Shown here: positions 25,574-34,047 of the stretch, in pieces | Layout: each line of letters starts with the position of its first letter | Position numbering within the stretch: position 1 is the first letter of the stretch | Assembly (NCBI GenBank): GCA_012839745.1 | Contig: DUMS01000071.1 | Span: 1 to 36,531, forward strand | Length of the DNA: 36,531 nucleotides | From: Tissierellia bacterium | GTDB lineage: Bacteria > Bacillota > Clostridia > Tissierellales > Tepidimicrobiaceae | Reading direction: 5' to 3' | Program-made: the position numbers and the translations under genes | Notes under the pieces: model-generated | Database searches by the model: none | Told to the model about the DNA's origin: nothing | The model's input: the letters and a program-made list of their open reading frames with translations, nothing else

Positions 25574-25655
25574 AATAGAAGTTAAGCCTATAATAACTGG
25601 AAAAAATGGGTATGGCTATAAAAAAAGATTAGCAAATTTATGTGGAGTGTGAAGT

Positions 25656-26456
25656 ATGAAGATATTGATAATAGCGGTGATATTTCTAATAGTTTTTTTT
25701 ATATATAACTACATACAGATAAGCAGGTTCTACGTTAATAGACCAATTTTTAATAGCATTAAATTGACTGAGGAGCTGAGAATCACTCAAATAACAGATT
25801 ATCACGGAAATACCCTGATAGATATGGATAAACTGTTAGATGAGATTAAAGGATTTTCTCCTCATGTTGTAGTATTAACCGGGGATATGATAGATTATAA
25901 AACAAAAGATATTGATAAAGTATTGGAATTTATACAGAGTATATATAAATTGAATAAAAACTTATTCTTCGTCATAGGAAATCATGAGCTTAGAAATACC
26001 CGAGGAGATGAATTTATATCAAAATTGGAGGATATGGGGGTTATTGTACTTGACAATGAGAATACAGTTATCAGGATTAATGAAGACAGGATAAATATCA
26101 TAGGCTTAAGCTTTTTTGCTTCTAAAGATGACTATTTAGCTGCAATTAAGGGAGTAGATGACAATTTTACCCTTCTGCTATCCCATTCTCCAAATAGAGT
26201 CATATCCTATATATCAGGAATTGAAGACCTTATATTATCAGGGCATACCCATGGAGGGCAGGTTAGGCTTCCTGTTATAGGACCAATAGTAGCTCCAGGG
26301 CAGGGGCTTTTTCCCGAATACGACAAGGGAACATTTCAATTTGACAGCACAATGCTTTATATAGACAGCGGATTGGGAAACAGCGTATTGCCAATAAGGC
26401 TCTTTAACAGAGTTCAAATAAGCAATATTACAGTAAAGCCATCAGGTGAAAATTAA
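25656..26456 (+). CDS. Membrane-anchored metallophosphoesterase (YkuE-like)
   Basis: 266 residues. Residues 2-18 form a membrane anchor. The calcineurin-like phosphoesterase domain follows with its metal ligands: D48 and H50 (QITDYHG), D77 (LTGDMID), N109 and H110 (VIGNHELR), then LLSHSPNRV and LSGHTHGGQVRLP. This matches the YkuE/YaeI type, which act on membrane or envelope phosphoesters at the outer face. The orientation follows from the basic/hydrophobic start but is inferred. The next gene begins 37 nt later in the same direction and may be cotranscribed. AGTGTGAAGT before the ATG is only a weak ribosome site. Confidence 0.9.
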   Translation: MKILIIAVIFLIVFFIYNYIQISRFYVNRPIFNSIKLTEELRITQITDYHGNTLIDMDKLLDEIKGFSPHVVVLTGDMIDYKTKDIDKVLEFIQSIYKLNKNLFFVIGNHELRNTRGDEFISKLEDMGVIVLDNENTVIRINEDRINIIGLSFFASKDDYLAAIKGVDDNFTLLLSHSPNRVISYISGIEDLILSGHTHGGQVRLPVIGPIVAPGQGLFPEYDKGTFQFDSTMLYIDSGLGNSVLPIRLFNRVQISNITVKPSGEN

Positions 26457-26493
26457 AACTGGGTAAGATGTTAAAAGGTTGATGGAGAATAAA

Positions 26494-27201
26494 ATGAGAA
26501 AAACAGCTTATATGCCAAAAGCAATGATAGCTTTGATATGTTTAATCATAATGCTATATTTCACATTCTTATATATAGACCTGTTTAATAGCCAGCTTTA
26601 CCGTCTATCTGCAAATCTAAAATATATATGCATGTTACTTTGCTTAGGCTTATCCCTATTTGCCAGAAATAATTATTTTAACCTGCAGAATGTTTGGCTT
26701 CTTCATATTGGACTTTTCTTGACTTGCTTGGCTGATCTTTTTCTGTTAATTATAGATAATTACTATGAAGTAGGAGTTGCCATCTTCTCCATAGTTCAGA
26801 TTACATATTCCATCAGGTATGATGTTGGAAACAGTAAGAAAACTGTGAGAAACTTCATCATATGCTTTTTGTCGCTTTTTATGGCATATATCATAGCTAA
26901 TCTCATTACAGAATTGCCAGCGTTAATTCCATTGGCATTGTTCTATGGCATATGCCTTATAACTAGTGTAGTAAAGGCAGTAAAGGCATTTGTTAATGAA
27001 GCTTTTCCAAAGCCAAATGGCGCTATGATGGCCTTAGGAATGGTGCTTTTCTTGCTGTGTGATATAAATGTTGCTCTTTATAATGTACTTGGCACCTTTA
27101 ACACAAGTGGGTTTTTATACAGAATATCATCTGTATCCATGTGGCTATATTACCTGCCTTCACAGTTATTGCTATCCTTAAGCGGGTATAAGTTTAAGTA
27201 A
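26494..27201 (+). CDS. YhhN/TMEM86-like multi-pass membrane protein
   Basis: 235 or 236 residues from ATG 26494, which has GGAG (26484-26487) six nt upstream. An ATG at 26482 is possible but has a poor site. Seven to eight hydrophobic segments cover nearly all of it. Acidic residues within membrane segments (ADLFLLI and LLCDINVALYN) are typical of the YhhN family, whose animal member TMEM86 is a lysoplasmalogenase. Some clostridia make plasmalogens, so this activity is plausible; the assignment is from hydropathy and these motifs only. No terminator is obvious before the next gene 120 nt away. Confidence 0.7.
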   Translation: MRKTAYMPKAMIALICLIIMLYFTFLYIDLFNSQLYRLSANLKYICMLLCLGLSLFARNNYFNLQNVWLLHIGLFLTCLADLFLLIIDNYYEVGVAIFSIVQITYSIRYDVGNSKKTVRNFIICFLSLFMAYIIANLITELPALIPLALFYGICLITSVVKAVKAFVNEAFPKPNGAMMALGMVLFLLCDINVALYNVLGTFNTSGFLYRISSVSMWLYYLPSQLLLSLSGYKFK

Positions 27202-27321
27202 TATCGGGATGTAAATTTTGCATTACCAGCTTATTGAAGGCAATTGTATTTCATGGAATAATTGGACAAAAGTGAAAATGGCATTTGAGTATTTATTATC
27301 ATATTATCGAGGGGGAATTAT

Positions 27322-28167
27322 ATGAAAAGTGTAAGAGTAGCAATGATTCAGATGAAAGTTGATGAGGACAAGAAGAGGAATTTGGAAACAGCAGGTGAAT
27401 ACATAAGGAAAGTGGCTGATGAAGGAGCTCATATGGCTGTGCTTCCCGAAATGTTCAACTGTCCATATAAAACTGATAACTTTCCTGTATATGCGGAAGA
27501 GGAAGATGGTGAAACTGTAATATTCCTTTCTAAGATGGCAATGGAAAATGGCATATACCTGGTGGCAGGGTCAATACCGGAAAGGGAAGGAGATAAGGTA
27601 TACAATACTTCCTTTGTATTTGATAGAAACGGGAAAAGAATAGGAAAGCACAGGAAGATGCATCTTTTTGACATAGATGTTGAAGGAGGGCAGTATTTTA
27701 AGGAATCTGATACACTGTCGCCAGGGAATAGCTTAAACGTATTCGACACCGAGTTTGGAAAATTTGGGCTCTGTATATGCTACGACTTCAGGTTTCCAGA
27801 AGTAGGAAGAATACTGGTGGAAAAAGGTGCAATGGCAATAATAGTTCCTGCTGCCTTCAACATGACCACAGGTCCTGCCCACTGGGAAATAATGTTCAGA
27901 TCAAGAGCATTGGACAATCAGGTATATACCATTGGAGTAGCCCCTGCAAGGGATTTAAACGCTCCTTATATTTCCTATGGTAATTCCATAGCCGTATCCC
28001 CCTGGGGAAATGTTATTGAAAGAATGGACGAAAAGGAAGGATACAGGATTGTAACACTGGATTTCGACTATGTAAACAAGGTAAGAAATGAGCTGCCACT
28101 TCTAAAGCACAGAAGAAGGGACATATATTCCCTGGTTTTTACAAAAGATAGTTGCGAAAACAAGTAA
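27322..28167 (+). CDS. Carbon-nitrogen hydrolase, omega-amidase (Nit2) type
   Basis: 281 residues; CGAGGGGG precedes the ATG. The nitrilase-superfamily triad is intact: E43 (LPEMFN), K112 (KHRKMHLFD) and C153 (CICYDFRFPE). The motifs FNCPY, HLFDID, YDFRFPE and FNMTTGPAHWE point to the omega-amidase branch (Nit2/YafV). That branch hydrolyses alpha-ketoglutaramate or alpha-ketosuccinamate to the dicarboxylic acid and ammonia, often as repair after transamination. It is a cytosolic enzyme of normal length. Its last 16 coding bases contain the operator-like sequence of the next gene, so the regulator's promoter lies inside this gene's end. Confidence 0.92.
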   Translation: MKSVRVAMIQMKVDEDKKRNLETAGEYIRKVADEGAHMAVLPEMFNCPYKTDNFPVYAEEEDGETVIFLSKMAMENGIYLVAGSIPEREGDKVYNTSFVFDRNGKRIGKHRKMHLFDIDVEGGQYFKESDTLSPGNSLNVFDTEFGKFGLCICYDFRFPEVGRILVEKGAMAIIVPAAFNMTTGPAHWEIMFRSRALDNQVYTIGVAPARDLNAPYISYGNSIAVSPWGNVIERMDEKEGYRIVTLDFDYVNKVRNELPLLKHRRRDIYSLVFTKDSCENK

Positions 28168-28180
28168 ATTATGGTATACT
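28150..28180 (+). promoter_or_regulatory. Operator/promoter of the MarR-type gene
   Basis: AGTTGCGAAAACAAGT (28150-28165) contains the -35 TTGCGA (28152-28157). After 17 nt comes TATACT (28175-28180) preceded by TGG. The layout is the same as at 28741-28771 upstream of sufC, with the same distance between operator-like bases and -10. It sits on the stop codon of the upstream hydrolase gene. Confidence 0.65.
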
Positions 28181-28204
28181 GAGAAAAAACGGGAGGAGAA
28201 GGTT

Positions 28205-28672
28205 TTGAAAAATTGCCCTGACGACTACATAAGCAGGTGGTTTTCAGTTTTTCACAGGCTTTATTTAAGCTATGTATATGAAGGATTAAGGGAGTACGAT
28301 ATTGGCAGCGGGCAGATTATGTTCCTGTTAGAGCTCTATTATTGCGATGGCATAAGCCAGGAGGAGCTTTCATCCTATTTAAGCATAGACGGAGCAAATA
28401 CCACAAGAGCCATAAAGAAGCTGGAAGATGAGGGGTATGTAATAAGGAAGCAGGATGAGAAGGATAAGAGGATAAAGAGAATATATCTTACTGAAAAGGC
28501 CTTGGAAATAAAGCCGAAGATACTAGGGCTGATAGATGAATGGGAGAATATATTGCTGGGAAAATTGACAAAGGTTGAAAGACAGGTACTAAGAGATATA
28601 CTTAAGAAAATAGGCCATGCCAATGTTGAAAACAACAGATGTAGCATATGTACAAAGGGCTGCTGTGAATAG
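28205..28672 (+). CDS. MarR family regulator with C-terminal cysteine cluster
   Basis: 155 residues; TTG start with GGGAGGAGAAGG upstream. The winged helix-turn-helix is at about 35-100: GISQEELSSYLSIDGANTTRAIKKLEDEGYVIRKQDEKDKRIKRIYLT is the classic MarR pattern (quoted in part: SYLSIDGANTTRAIKKL recognition region, then the DKR wing). The C-terminus ends RCSICTKGCCE with C146, C149, C153 and C154, able to bind a metal or Fe-S cluster or form disulfides; most MarR proteins lack this. Its promoter and that of sufC share a near-identical operator. I infer autoregulation and control of the suf operon in response to Fe-S, iron or redox state. Binding has not been shown. Confidence 0.9.
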   Translation: MKNCPDDYISRWFSVFHRLYLSYVYEGLREYDIGSGQIMFLLELYYCDGISQEELSSYLSIDGANTTRAIKKLEDEGYVIRKQDEKDKRIKRIYLTEKALEIKPKILGLIDEWENILLGKLTKVERQVLRDILKKIGHANVENNRCSICTKGCCE

Positions 28673-28675
28673 TCT

Positions 28676-28713
28676 GGACATATTGATGATGATTCATCAG
28701 TATGTCCTTTTTT
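28676..28713 (+). terminator. Terminator between the regulator and suf
   Basis: GGACATA-T-TGATGA, TGAT loop, TCATCA-G-TATGTCC (28676-28707), then TTTTTT. It isolates the regulator transcript from the suf operon, so the second promoter at 28741 is needed. Confidence 0.88.
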
Positions 28714-28740
28714 ATTATACAATGATATTATTAAAAAAAT

Positions 28741-28771
28741 AGTTGCGAACGCAAGTAATATATGATATTCT
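28741..28771 (+). promoter_or_regulatory. Operator/promoter of the suf operon
   Basis: AGTTGCGAACGCAAGT (28741-28756) holds the perfect palindrome TTGCG-AA-CGCAA; its left half is the -35 TTGCGA (28743-28748). The -10 TATTCT (28766-28771) lies 17 nt further, preceded by TGA. A repressor bound here would cover the -35. It matches 28150-28180 base for base over most of the operator. Confidence 0.7.
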
Positions 28772-28817
28772 TAAAGTATAGTAAAATAGTAGGAATTAAA
28801 TGATAAGGAGCATGGTT

Positions 28818-29558
28818 ATGGAAAATAAATTTTTATTAATTAGAGATCTACATGTAAAAGTTGGAGATAAGGAGATACTTAGAGGATTGAATCTTGACAT
28901 TAATAGAGGGGAAGTTCATGTAATCATGGGGCCCAATGGAGCAGGCAAATCGACTCTTGCAAATGTACTGATGGGCAACCCAAAGTATGAAATAACAAAA
29001 GGAGAAATTGTATACGAAGGAAAGGTATTAAATGATATGAAGGTGGATGAAAGGGCAAAGCTGGGGATTTTTATGTCATTCCAGTATCCTGAGGAGATTC
29101 CTGGAATAACAGTGGAGAACTTTTTGCGCTCTGCAAAGATGGCCATAGAGGATAAACCGATAAAGGTAATGGAATTTAAGAAGGTATTGAAGGAAAAGAT
29201 GAAGCTATTGGAGATGAAGGAGGAATATGCTCAAAGGTACTTAAATGAAGGATTTTCAGGAGGCGAAAAGAAGAAAAGCGAAATTCTCCAATTGCTTATT
29301 CTTAACCCAAAGCTTGCCATACTGGATGAAACGGATTCAGGGCTGGATGTGGACGCAGTAAAGATTGTGGCAAAGGGAGTAAAGGAACACAAGTCGGAAG
29401 AGAATTCAATTATAATAATTACTCACCACAACAATCTATTGGAATACTTAAATCCAGATTATGTTCATTTCCTGGTTGATGGAAGAATAGTCAAAAGCGG
29501 CGATATAAGCTTAATAGATATCGTTGAAAAAGAAGGTTTTGAATCTTTTAAGAACTAG
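28818..29558 (+). CDS. sufC: Fe-S cluster assembly ATPase SufC
   Basis: 247 residues from ATG 28818, which has AAGGAG at 28805-28810; the frame also opens at 28800. SufC is the ABC-type ATPase of the SufBC2D scaffold. Walker A GPNGAGKST (38-46), the Q-loop SFQYPEEIPGI, signature FSGGEKKKSEILQ, Walker B LAILDETDSGLDVDA and the H-loop IITHHNN are all present. The SGGEKKK and ETDSGLD forms are typical of SufC rather than transporters. It is the first gene of sufC-sufB-sufD-sufS-sufU, under the palindromic operator at 28741. Confidence 0.97.
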   Translation: MENKFLLIRDLHVKVGDKEILRGLNLDINRGEVHVIMGPNGAGKSTLANVLMGNPKYEITKGEIVYEGKVLNDMKVDERAKLGIFMSFQYPEEIPGITVENFLRSAKMAIEDKPIKVMEFKKVLKEKMKLLEMKEEYAQRYLNEGFSGGEKKKSEILQLLILNPKLAILDETDSGLDVDAVKIVAKGVKEHKSEENSIIIITHHNNLLEYLNPDYVHFLVDGRIVKSGDISLIDIVEKEGFESFKN

Positions 29559-29564
29559 AAGGAT

Positions 29565-30983
29565 GTGGTGGATGTGGATATAAGCAGAAAGACCTATGTG
29601 GAAGATATAGACCGTGGGATATACGATATCAGAAATGAATTTAAATACAGCTATAAGGTAGAAAAGGGATTGACGGAAAAAATAGTCAGGGAGATTTCAG
29701 AAAAGAAAAATGAACCAGAATGGATGACAGAATTTCGCCTGAAATCCCTGGAGATCTATAACAAGCTGGATGTGCCTGTTTGGGGGCCAAATATTGACGA
29801 ACTGGATATAGAAAACATTGTTACCTATGTAAAGCCTAGAACTGATATGAAGTACAGCTGGGAGGATGTGCCAGAGGACATTAAGGAAACATTTACAAGG
29901 CTGGGTATACCGGAGGCTGAACACAAATCCCTAGCTGGGGTAGGAGCCCAGTATGATTCGGAAGTAGTCTATCACAACCTTAAAGACTATCTGGCCATGA
30001 AGGGCGTCATATATACAGACATGGAAACTGCAGTCAGGGAATATGAGGATATAATAAAAAAGCACTTTATGACAGTAGTACCGCCAAGCGACCACAAATT
30101 TGCGGCACTGCACGGAGCAGTATGGTCAGGAGGATCCTTTGTATATATACCGGAGGGAGTACATGTGGATATACCTCTGCAGTCCTATTTCAGGCTCAAT
30201 GCTCCAGGAGCAGGCCAGTTTGAGCATACGCTTATTATAGTTGAAAAGGGAGCCTTCCTTCATTTCATAGAAGGCTGTTCTGCCCCAAAGTACTCAGTAA
30301 ACAACCTTCATGCAGGCTGTGTTGAGCTGATAGTCAAGGAAGGGGCAAGATTAAGGTACAGCACCATAGAAAACTGGTCAAAGAACATGTATAACCTGAA
30401 TACTAAAAGGGCAGTTGTTGAAAAGGATGGAACAATAGAATGGGTATCTGGCTCCTTTGGATCAAAGGTTTCCATGCTCTATCCCATGAGCATATTGAAA
30501 GGAGAAAGGGCAAGGGCAGAGTTTACAGGTATAACCTTTGCAGGCAACGGCCAGCATCTTGATACAGGTGCCAAGGTAGTCCATACTGCACCCTATACTA
30601 CATCAAGTATAAACACCAAATCCATTTCCAAGGATGGTGGAGTAGCAGTATATAGAGGTGCACTGGTTATAACAGAAAATGCTCATCACTCCAAATCTAC
30701 AGTATCCTGCGAATCATTGATGCTGGATAATAAGTCAAGGTCAGATACAATACCGGTTATGGACATAAGAAATGATGAGGTGGACATTGGACATGAAGCC
30801 AAAATAGGCAGAATAAGCGATGAGGCAATATTCTACCTTATGAGCCGGGGTATAAGCGAAGAGGAAGCAAAGGCTATGATAGTCAGAGGATTTGTTGAGC
30901 CAATTGCAAAGGAATTGCCTTTGGAATATGCAGTAGAGATGAACAACCTAATCAAGCTGGAACTTGAAGGCACAATTGGATAA
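29565..30983 (+). CDS. sufB: Fe-S cluster scaffold protein SufB
   Basis: 472 residues. SufB is the core scaffold on which the cluster is built, in complex with SufC and SufD. Family motifs include PVWGPNIDEL, GAQYDSEVVYHNLK, HGAVWSGGSFVYIPEGVHVDIPL (quoted in part: WSGGSFVYIPEG), ENAHHSKSTVSCESLMLD and the C-terminal MSRGISEEEAKAMIVRGFVEP. The conserved catalytic-region Cys lies in HFIEGCSAPKY. The frame has clustered GTG codons at 29565, 29568 and 29574; the true start is one of these, with GAAGG at 29558-29562. sufC ends only six nt upstream. Confidence 0.96.
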   Translation: MVDVDISRKTYVEDIDRGIYDIRNEFKYSYKVEKGLTEKIVREISEKKNEPEWMTEFRLKSLEIYNKLDVPVWGPNIDELDIENIVTYVKPRTDMKYSWEDVPEDIKETFTRLGIPEAEHKSLAGVGAQYDSEVVYHNLKDYLAMKGVIYTDMETAVREYEDIIKKHFMTVVPPSDHKFAALHGAVWSGGSFVYIPEGVHVDIPLQSYFRLNAPGAGQFEHTLIIVEKGAFLHFIEGCSAPKYSVNNLHAGCVELIVKEGARLRYSTIENWSKNMYNLNTKRAVVEKDGTIEWVSGSFGSKVSMLYPMSILKGERARAEFTGITFAGNGQHLDTGAKVVHTAPYTTSSINTKSISKDGGVAVYRGALVITENAHHSKSTVSCESLMLDNKSRSDTIPVMDIRNDEVDIGHEAKIGRISDEAIFYLMSRGISEEEAKAMIVRGFVEPIAKELPLEYAVEMNNLIKLELEGTIG

Positions 30984-30994
30984 GGGGTGATTAT

Positions 30995-32119
30995 ATGATA
31001 GTAATTAAAGATGAACTAAACTCCCTTCCTATAAAAACTTATAGGTGGCTGAATGTAAACCATCTAAAGCTGGATGAGCGTATTGAAAAGGACAGAAAGC
31101 CCTTTTGCAAGAGATTTTTTGAGGAAATGGATGATGACAATATATCAATTGGGTCCATAAATAATATTGTTACCATAAACCAGCATCTTAGCAGGATAAA
31201 CAATGAAAAACAAGAATACGGTGTATCCGGGAAAATGGTGGATATGGCGGAAAATTTCAATAATGCAGGAGTATATGCCTATATTAAAAAAGGGGCAGAC
31301 ATTGAGAAACCCATAAGAATTGAATATGGAATGGACAGGGAAAATGATGTGGTTATAGACAACAATATAATAGTAGCCTCTGAAAACAGCAGAGCTACAA
31401 TAGTTGTGGATTACTGCACACTTGATGACATAGATGCCTTCCATAATGGTGCCATGAAAATATATGCAAAACCTGGAGCTGCTGTTACAGTTATAAAGAT
31501 ACAGAGAATGAATGATAACTCCAATCACTTTGATTCTAACATAGCAGTTGTAGAAGATGGAGCTGAGGTTAACTTCATACAAGTGGAATTTGGAAGCAAA
31601 AGAGCTGTTACAAACTATATATCCAACCTGAAAGATGGGGGAAAATCAGCCATATATTCAATATATATAGGAAACAGGGATAGAGAGCTGGACCTAAGCT
31701 ATTACATGAATCATATTGGAAGAAGAAGCATAAGCAATATTGAGGTAAAGGGAGCTCTCAAGGATAGAGCAAAGAAGGTATTTAAGGGTACCATTGACTT
31801 TAAACTGGGTTCAAGTAAGTCTGAAGGAAGAGAAGGGGAATCAGTAATAATATTTGATAAAACCGTGAAATCAAAGGCAGTACCACTCTTATTGTGTACG
31901 GAGGATGATGTAAAGGGCGAACATGCTGCCAGCTCAGGAAAGATAGATGAGGATAAGCTGTTCTACATCATGAGCCGTGGTTTTTCAAAGGAAGAGGCTA
32001 TGAAATTAATAGTTGAGGCATCCTTTAATCCAGTTATTGACAGAATTCCCCTGGAGGATTTGAGAGATATAGTCAGGGATGAATTAGCTAGAAAGCTTAT
32101 TGTGGAGGAAAGAATATGA
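30995..32119 (+). CDS. sufD: Fe-S cluster assembly protein SufD
   Basis: 374 residues; ATG with AAGGGGTG upstream. It shares the right-handed beta-helix SufBD fold with SufB and forms the SufB-SufD partner pair, contributing to iron entry and stability. The core is less conserved than SufB. The C-terminus shows the family hallmark: HAASSGKIDEDKLFYIMSRG (the histidine of the heterodimer interface) and FSKEEAMKLIVEASFNPVID. Its stop overlaps the sufS start by four bases (ATGA), so they are coupled. It is shorter in the N-terminal part than E. coli SufD, as is usual for clostridia. Confidence 0.94.
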   Translation: MIVIKDELNSLPIKTYRWLNVNHLKLDERIEKDRKPFCKRFFEEMDDDNISIGSINNIVTINQHLSRINNEKQEYGVSGKMVDMAENFNNAGVYAYIKKGADIEKPIRIEYGMDRENDVVIDNNIIVASENSRATIVVDYCTLDDIDAFHNGAMKIYAKPGAAVTVIKIQRMNDNSNHFDSNIAVVEDGAEVNFIQVEFGSKRAVTNYISNLKDGGKSAIYSIYIGNRDRELDLSYYMNHIGRRSISNIEVKGALKDRAKKVFKGTIDFKLGSSKSEGREGESVIIFDKTVKSKAVPLLLCTEDDVKGEHAASSGKIDEDKLFYIMSRGFSKEEAMKLIVEASFNPVIDRIPLEDLRDIVRDELARKLIVEERI

Positions 32120-33354
32120 AAGGCTTCAATGTTGAGGAAATCAGAAAAGACTTTCCAACCCTTATGCAAAAAGTAAACGGGAAACCCCTTGTATACCTGG
32201 ATAATGCAGCAACAACCCACAAACCAATATCTGTACTCAATGCAATGCAGGACTACTATGAAAAATTCAATGCAAATCCCAACAGAGGGGCACACTTTCT
32301 GGGAGTTTCAGCAACAGAGCTATATGAAAATGCAAGAGAAAGGGTAAGGCAGTTTATAAATGCCAAATCTGCAAGGGAAATAATATTTACCAGAAACGCC
32401 ACAGAATCCCTAAACCTCATAGCCTATTCCTATGGCATGAAGTTCATAGATGAAGGGGACGAAATAGTGGTGTTGATTTCCGAACACCACAGCAACATTG
32501 TGCCCTGGCAGAAAATTGCCCATATGAAGAAAGCAATATTAAAATATATATATTTAAACCATGAATATAGGCTGGACATGGAAGAGGTACAAACCAAAAT
32601 TACAGACAGGACAAAGATAGTATCCCTGGCGCAGATGTCCAATGTGCTGGGCACCATATTTCCCGTTAAGGAAATTGCAGAATATGCCCATTCCAAAGGT
32701 GCAATAGCAATAGTGGACGGAGCCCAGAGCGTTCCCCATATGAAGGTGGATGTACAGGACCTTAATACAGACTTTCTGGTATTTTCAGGCCATAAGATGC
32801 TGGGGCCAATGGGAATAGGGGTACTGTACGGCAAGAAGGAACTGCTGGAGAAGATGCCCCCATTCCTCATGGGAGGAGACATGATTGAATATGTGGAGGA
32901 ACAGACAACTACCTTTGCAGAGCTTCCAAGAAAATTCGAAGCAGGCACTCCCAATGTGGAAGGAGCAGTGGGGCTTAAGGCTGCCATTGACTATATTGAG
33001 GAAATAGGATTTGAAAATATTAATGAGCAGGAAATGGAATTGACAGCCTATGCATTAGAAAGGCTAAGGGAAATGCCACATGTTAAAATATATGGACCTA
33101 TTGATTTAAAGGACAGAGGAGGGGTAATTACATTTAGCCTTGAAGGCTGCCATCCCCACGATGTCTCAACAATAGTGGACACCTGTGGAGTAGCCTTAAG
33201 AGCAGGCCACCATTGTGCCCAGCCCCTTATGAAGTATCTTAAGGCCCCTGCAACATCCAGAATAAGCTTTTACTTCTACAACACAAAGGAAGAAGTGGAT
33301 ATATTTATAGATAGTCTTAAAAGGGTTAGGAAGTGGTTAGGTTATGAATCTTAA
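32116..33354 (+). CDS. sufS: Cysteine desulfurase SufS
   Basis: 412 residues. A PLP enzyme that takes sulfur from cysteine as a persulfide. PLP lysine K227 sits in VFSGHKMLGPMGIG, the cofactor is held by TRNATESLN (92-100), SEHHSNIVPWQ and DGAQSVPH (201-208), and the persulfide cysteine C367 is in RAGHHCAQPLM. The short loop around C367 marks group II (SufS) enzymes, which need a partner such as SufU for activity. sufU starts inside this gene (11-nt overlap), which fits that partnership. Confidence 0.98.
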   Translation: MKGFNVEEIRKDFPTLMQKVNGKPLVYLDNAATTHKPISVLNAMQDYYEKFNANPNRGAHFLGVSATELYENARERVRQFINAKSAREIIFTRNATESLNLIAYSYGMKFIDEGDEIVVLISEHHSNIVPWQKIAHMKKAILKYIYLNHEYRLDMEEVQTKITDRTKIVSLAQMSNVLGTIFPVKEIAEYAHSKGAIAIVDGAQSVPHMKVDVQDLNTDFLVFSGHKMLGPMGIGVLYGKKELLEKMPPFLMGGDMIEYVEEQTTTFAELPRKFEAGTPNVEGAVGLKAAIDYIEEIGFENINEQEMELTAYALERLREMPHVKIYGPIDLKDRGGVITFSLEGCHPHDVSTIVDTCGVALRAGHHCAQPLMKYLKAPATSRISFYFYNTKEEVDIFIDSLKRVRKWLGYES

Positions 33355-33784
33355 TGAGCTTTATACGGAACTGATACTTGAGCACAGCCAAAGTGGGCAT
33401 AACAGGAAGCATCTGGATCATGCCAACTGTTCTGAAAGAGGGCACAATCCAAGCTGCGGCGATGATATTACACTGGAGCTTATATGTGATGAAGAAGGTA
33501 CCATAAAGGATGCATCCTTTACAGGAAGCGGGTGTGCCATATCACAGGCCTCTACTTCCATTATGATAGACCTGATTAAGGGAAAGAGCAAAGAAGAGGC
33601 GGAGAAGTTGGCAGACATTTTTATATCCATGATAAAGAAGGAAATAACTGATGATGAGGAACTGGAAGTGCTGGAGGATGCCATAGTATTCAAGAACATT
33701 TCAAACATGCCTCCAAGGGTTAAATGTGCAGTTCTATCATGGCACACCCTGAAGGAAGCATTAAAAAATAAAGAGAAATCCTGA
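33344..33784 (+). CDS. sufU: SufU sulfur-transfer partner of SufS
   Basis: 146 residues. SufU is a zinc-dependent sulfurtransferase that accepts the persulfide from SufS and passes sulfur to the SufBCD scaffold. The zinc ligands of the family are C38 and D40 (NPSCGDDI), C64 (GSGCAISQAS) and C128 (PPRVKCAVLSW). The 19-20 residue insertion between the C64 and C128 regions that separates SufU from IscU is consistent with the length. Its ATG lies in the end of sufS. It is the last gene of the suf operon; the convergent yedE cluster follows after a hairpin. Confidence 0.96.
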   Translation: MNLNELYTELILEHSQSGHNRKHLDHANCSERGHNPSCGDDITLELICDEEGTIKDASFTGSGCAISQASTSIMIDLIKGKSKEEAEKLADIFISMIKKEITDDEELEVLEDAIVFKNISNMPPRVKCAVLSWHTLKEALKNKEKS

Positions 33785-33801
33785 AAGGAAGGATTTCTCT
33801 T
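33771..33801 (-). terminator. Terminator of the yedE cluster, shared hairpin with sufU
   Basis: AAGAGAAATCC (33771-33781), nine-nt loop, GGATTTCTCTT (33791-33801). Read leftward it is followed by TATTTTTT, a good T run for the DUF3343-end transcript. Read rightward no T run follows, so it mainly serves the minus strand, though it overlaps the sufU end. Confidence 0.75.
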
Positions 33802-33805
33802 CTAT

Positions 33806-34045
33806 CTAATCTCCGCTATAGACCAGTTCATACTTTCCGCCTTTAATGATGAATATCTTCTCAACTTCATCATCCACCAGTTCCATTACATCCTTGTCAA
33901 ATTTAAATCTGGCACATATTCCGCAGCTGGAGCTGAGCTTTCTTGGTACGGGCATCAGCTGGCATTCTATATTGCTTGATTTTGCTTTTCTATCGAACCT
34001 GATTGCTCCAGAATGGGTGAAAAATACTGCTATATATTCATTCAT
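33806..34045 (-). CDS. DUF3343 putative Se/S carrier-like protein
   Basis: 79 residues. The sequence matches the small DUF3343 family (EYIAVFFTHSGAIRFDRKAK, MPVPRKLSSSCGICARF). The conserved C41-G-I-C44 pair is the likely reactive site, and the family is described as a putative selenium or sulfur carrier. The ATG at 34045 has GAGGAAA upstream, inside the end of the tusA-like gene, so the two are coupled. Being third in a unit with a YedE transporter and a TusA-like protein strengthens the idea of sulfur or selenium relay. The direct role is unproven. Confidence 0.88.
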   Translation of the reverse strand: MNEYIAVFFTHSGAIRFDRKAKSSNIECQLMPVPRKLSSSCGICARFKFDKDVMELVDDEVEKIFIIKGGKYELVYSGD

Positions 34046-34047
34046 AA

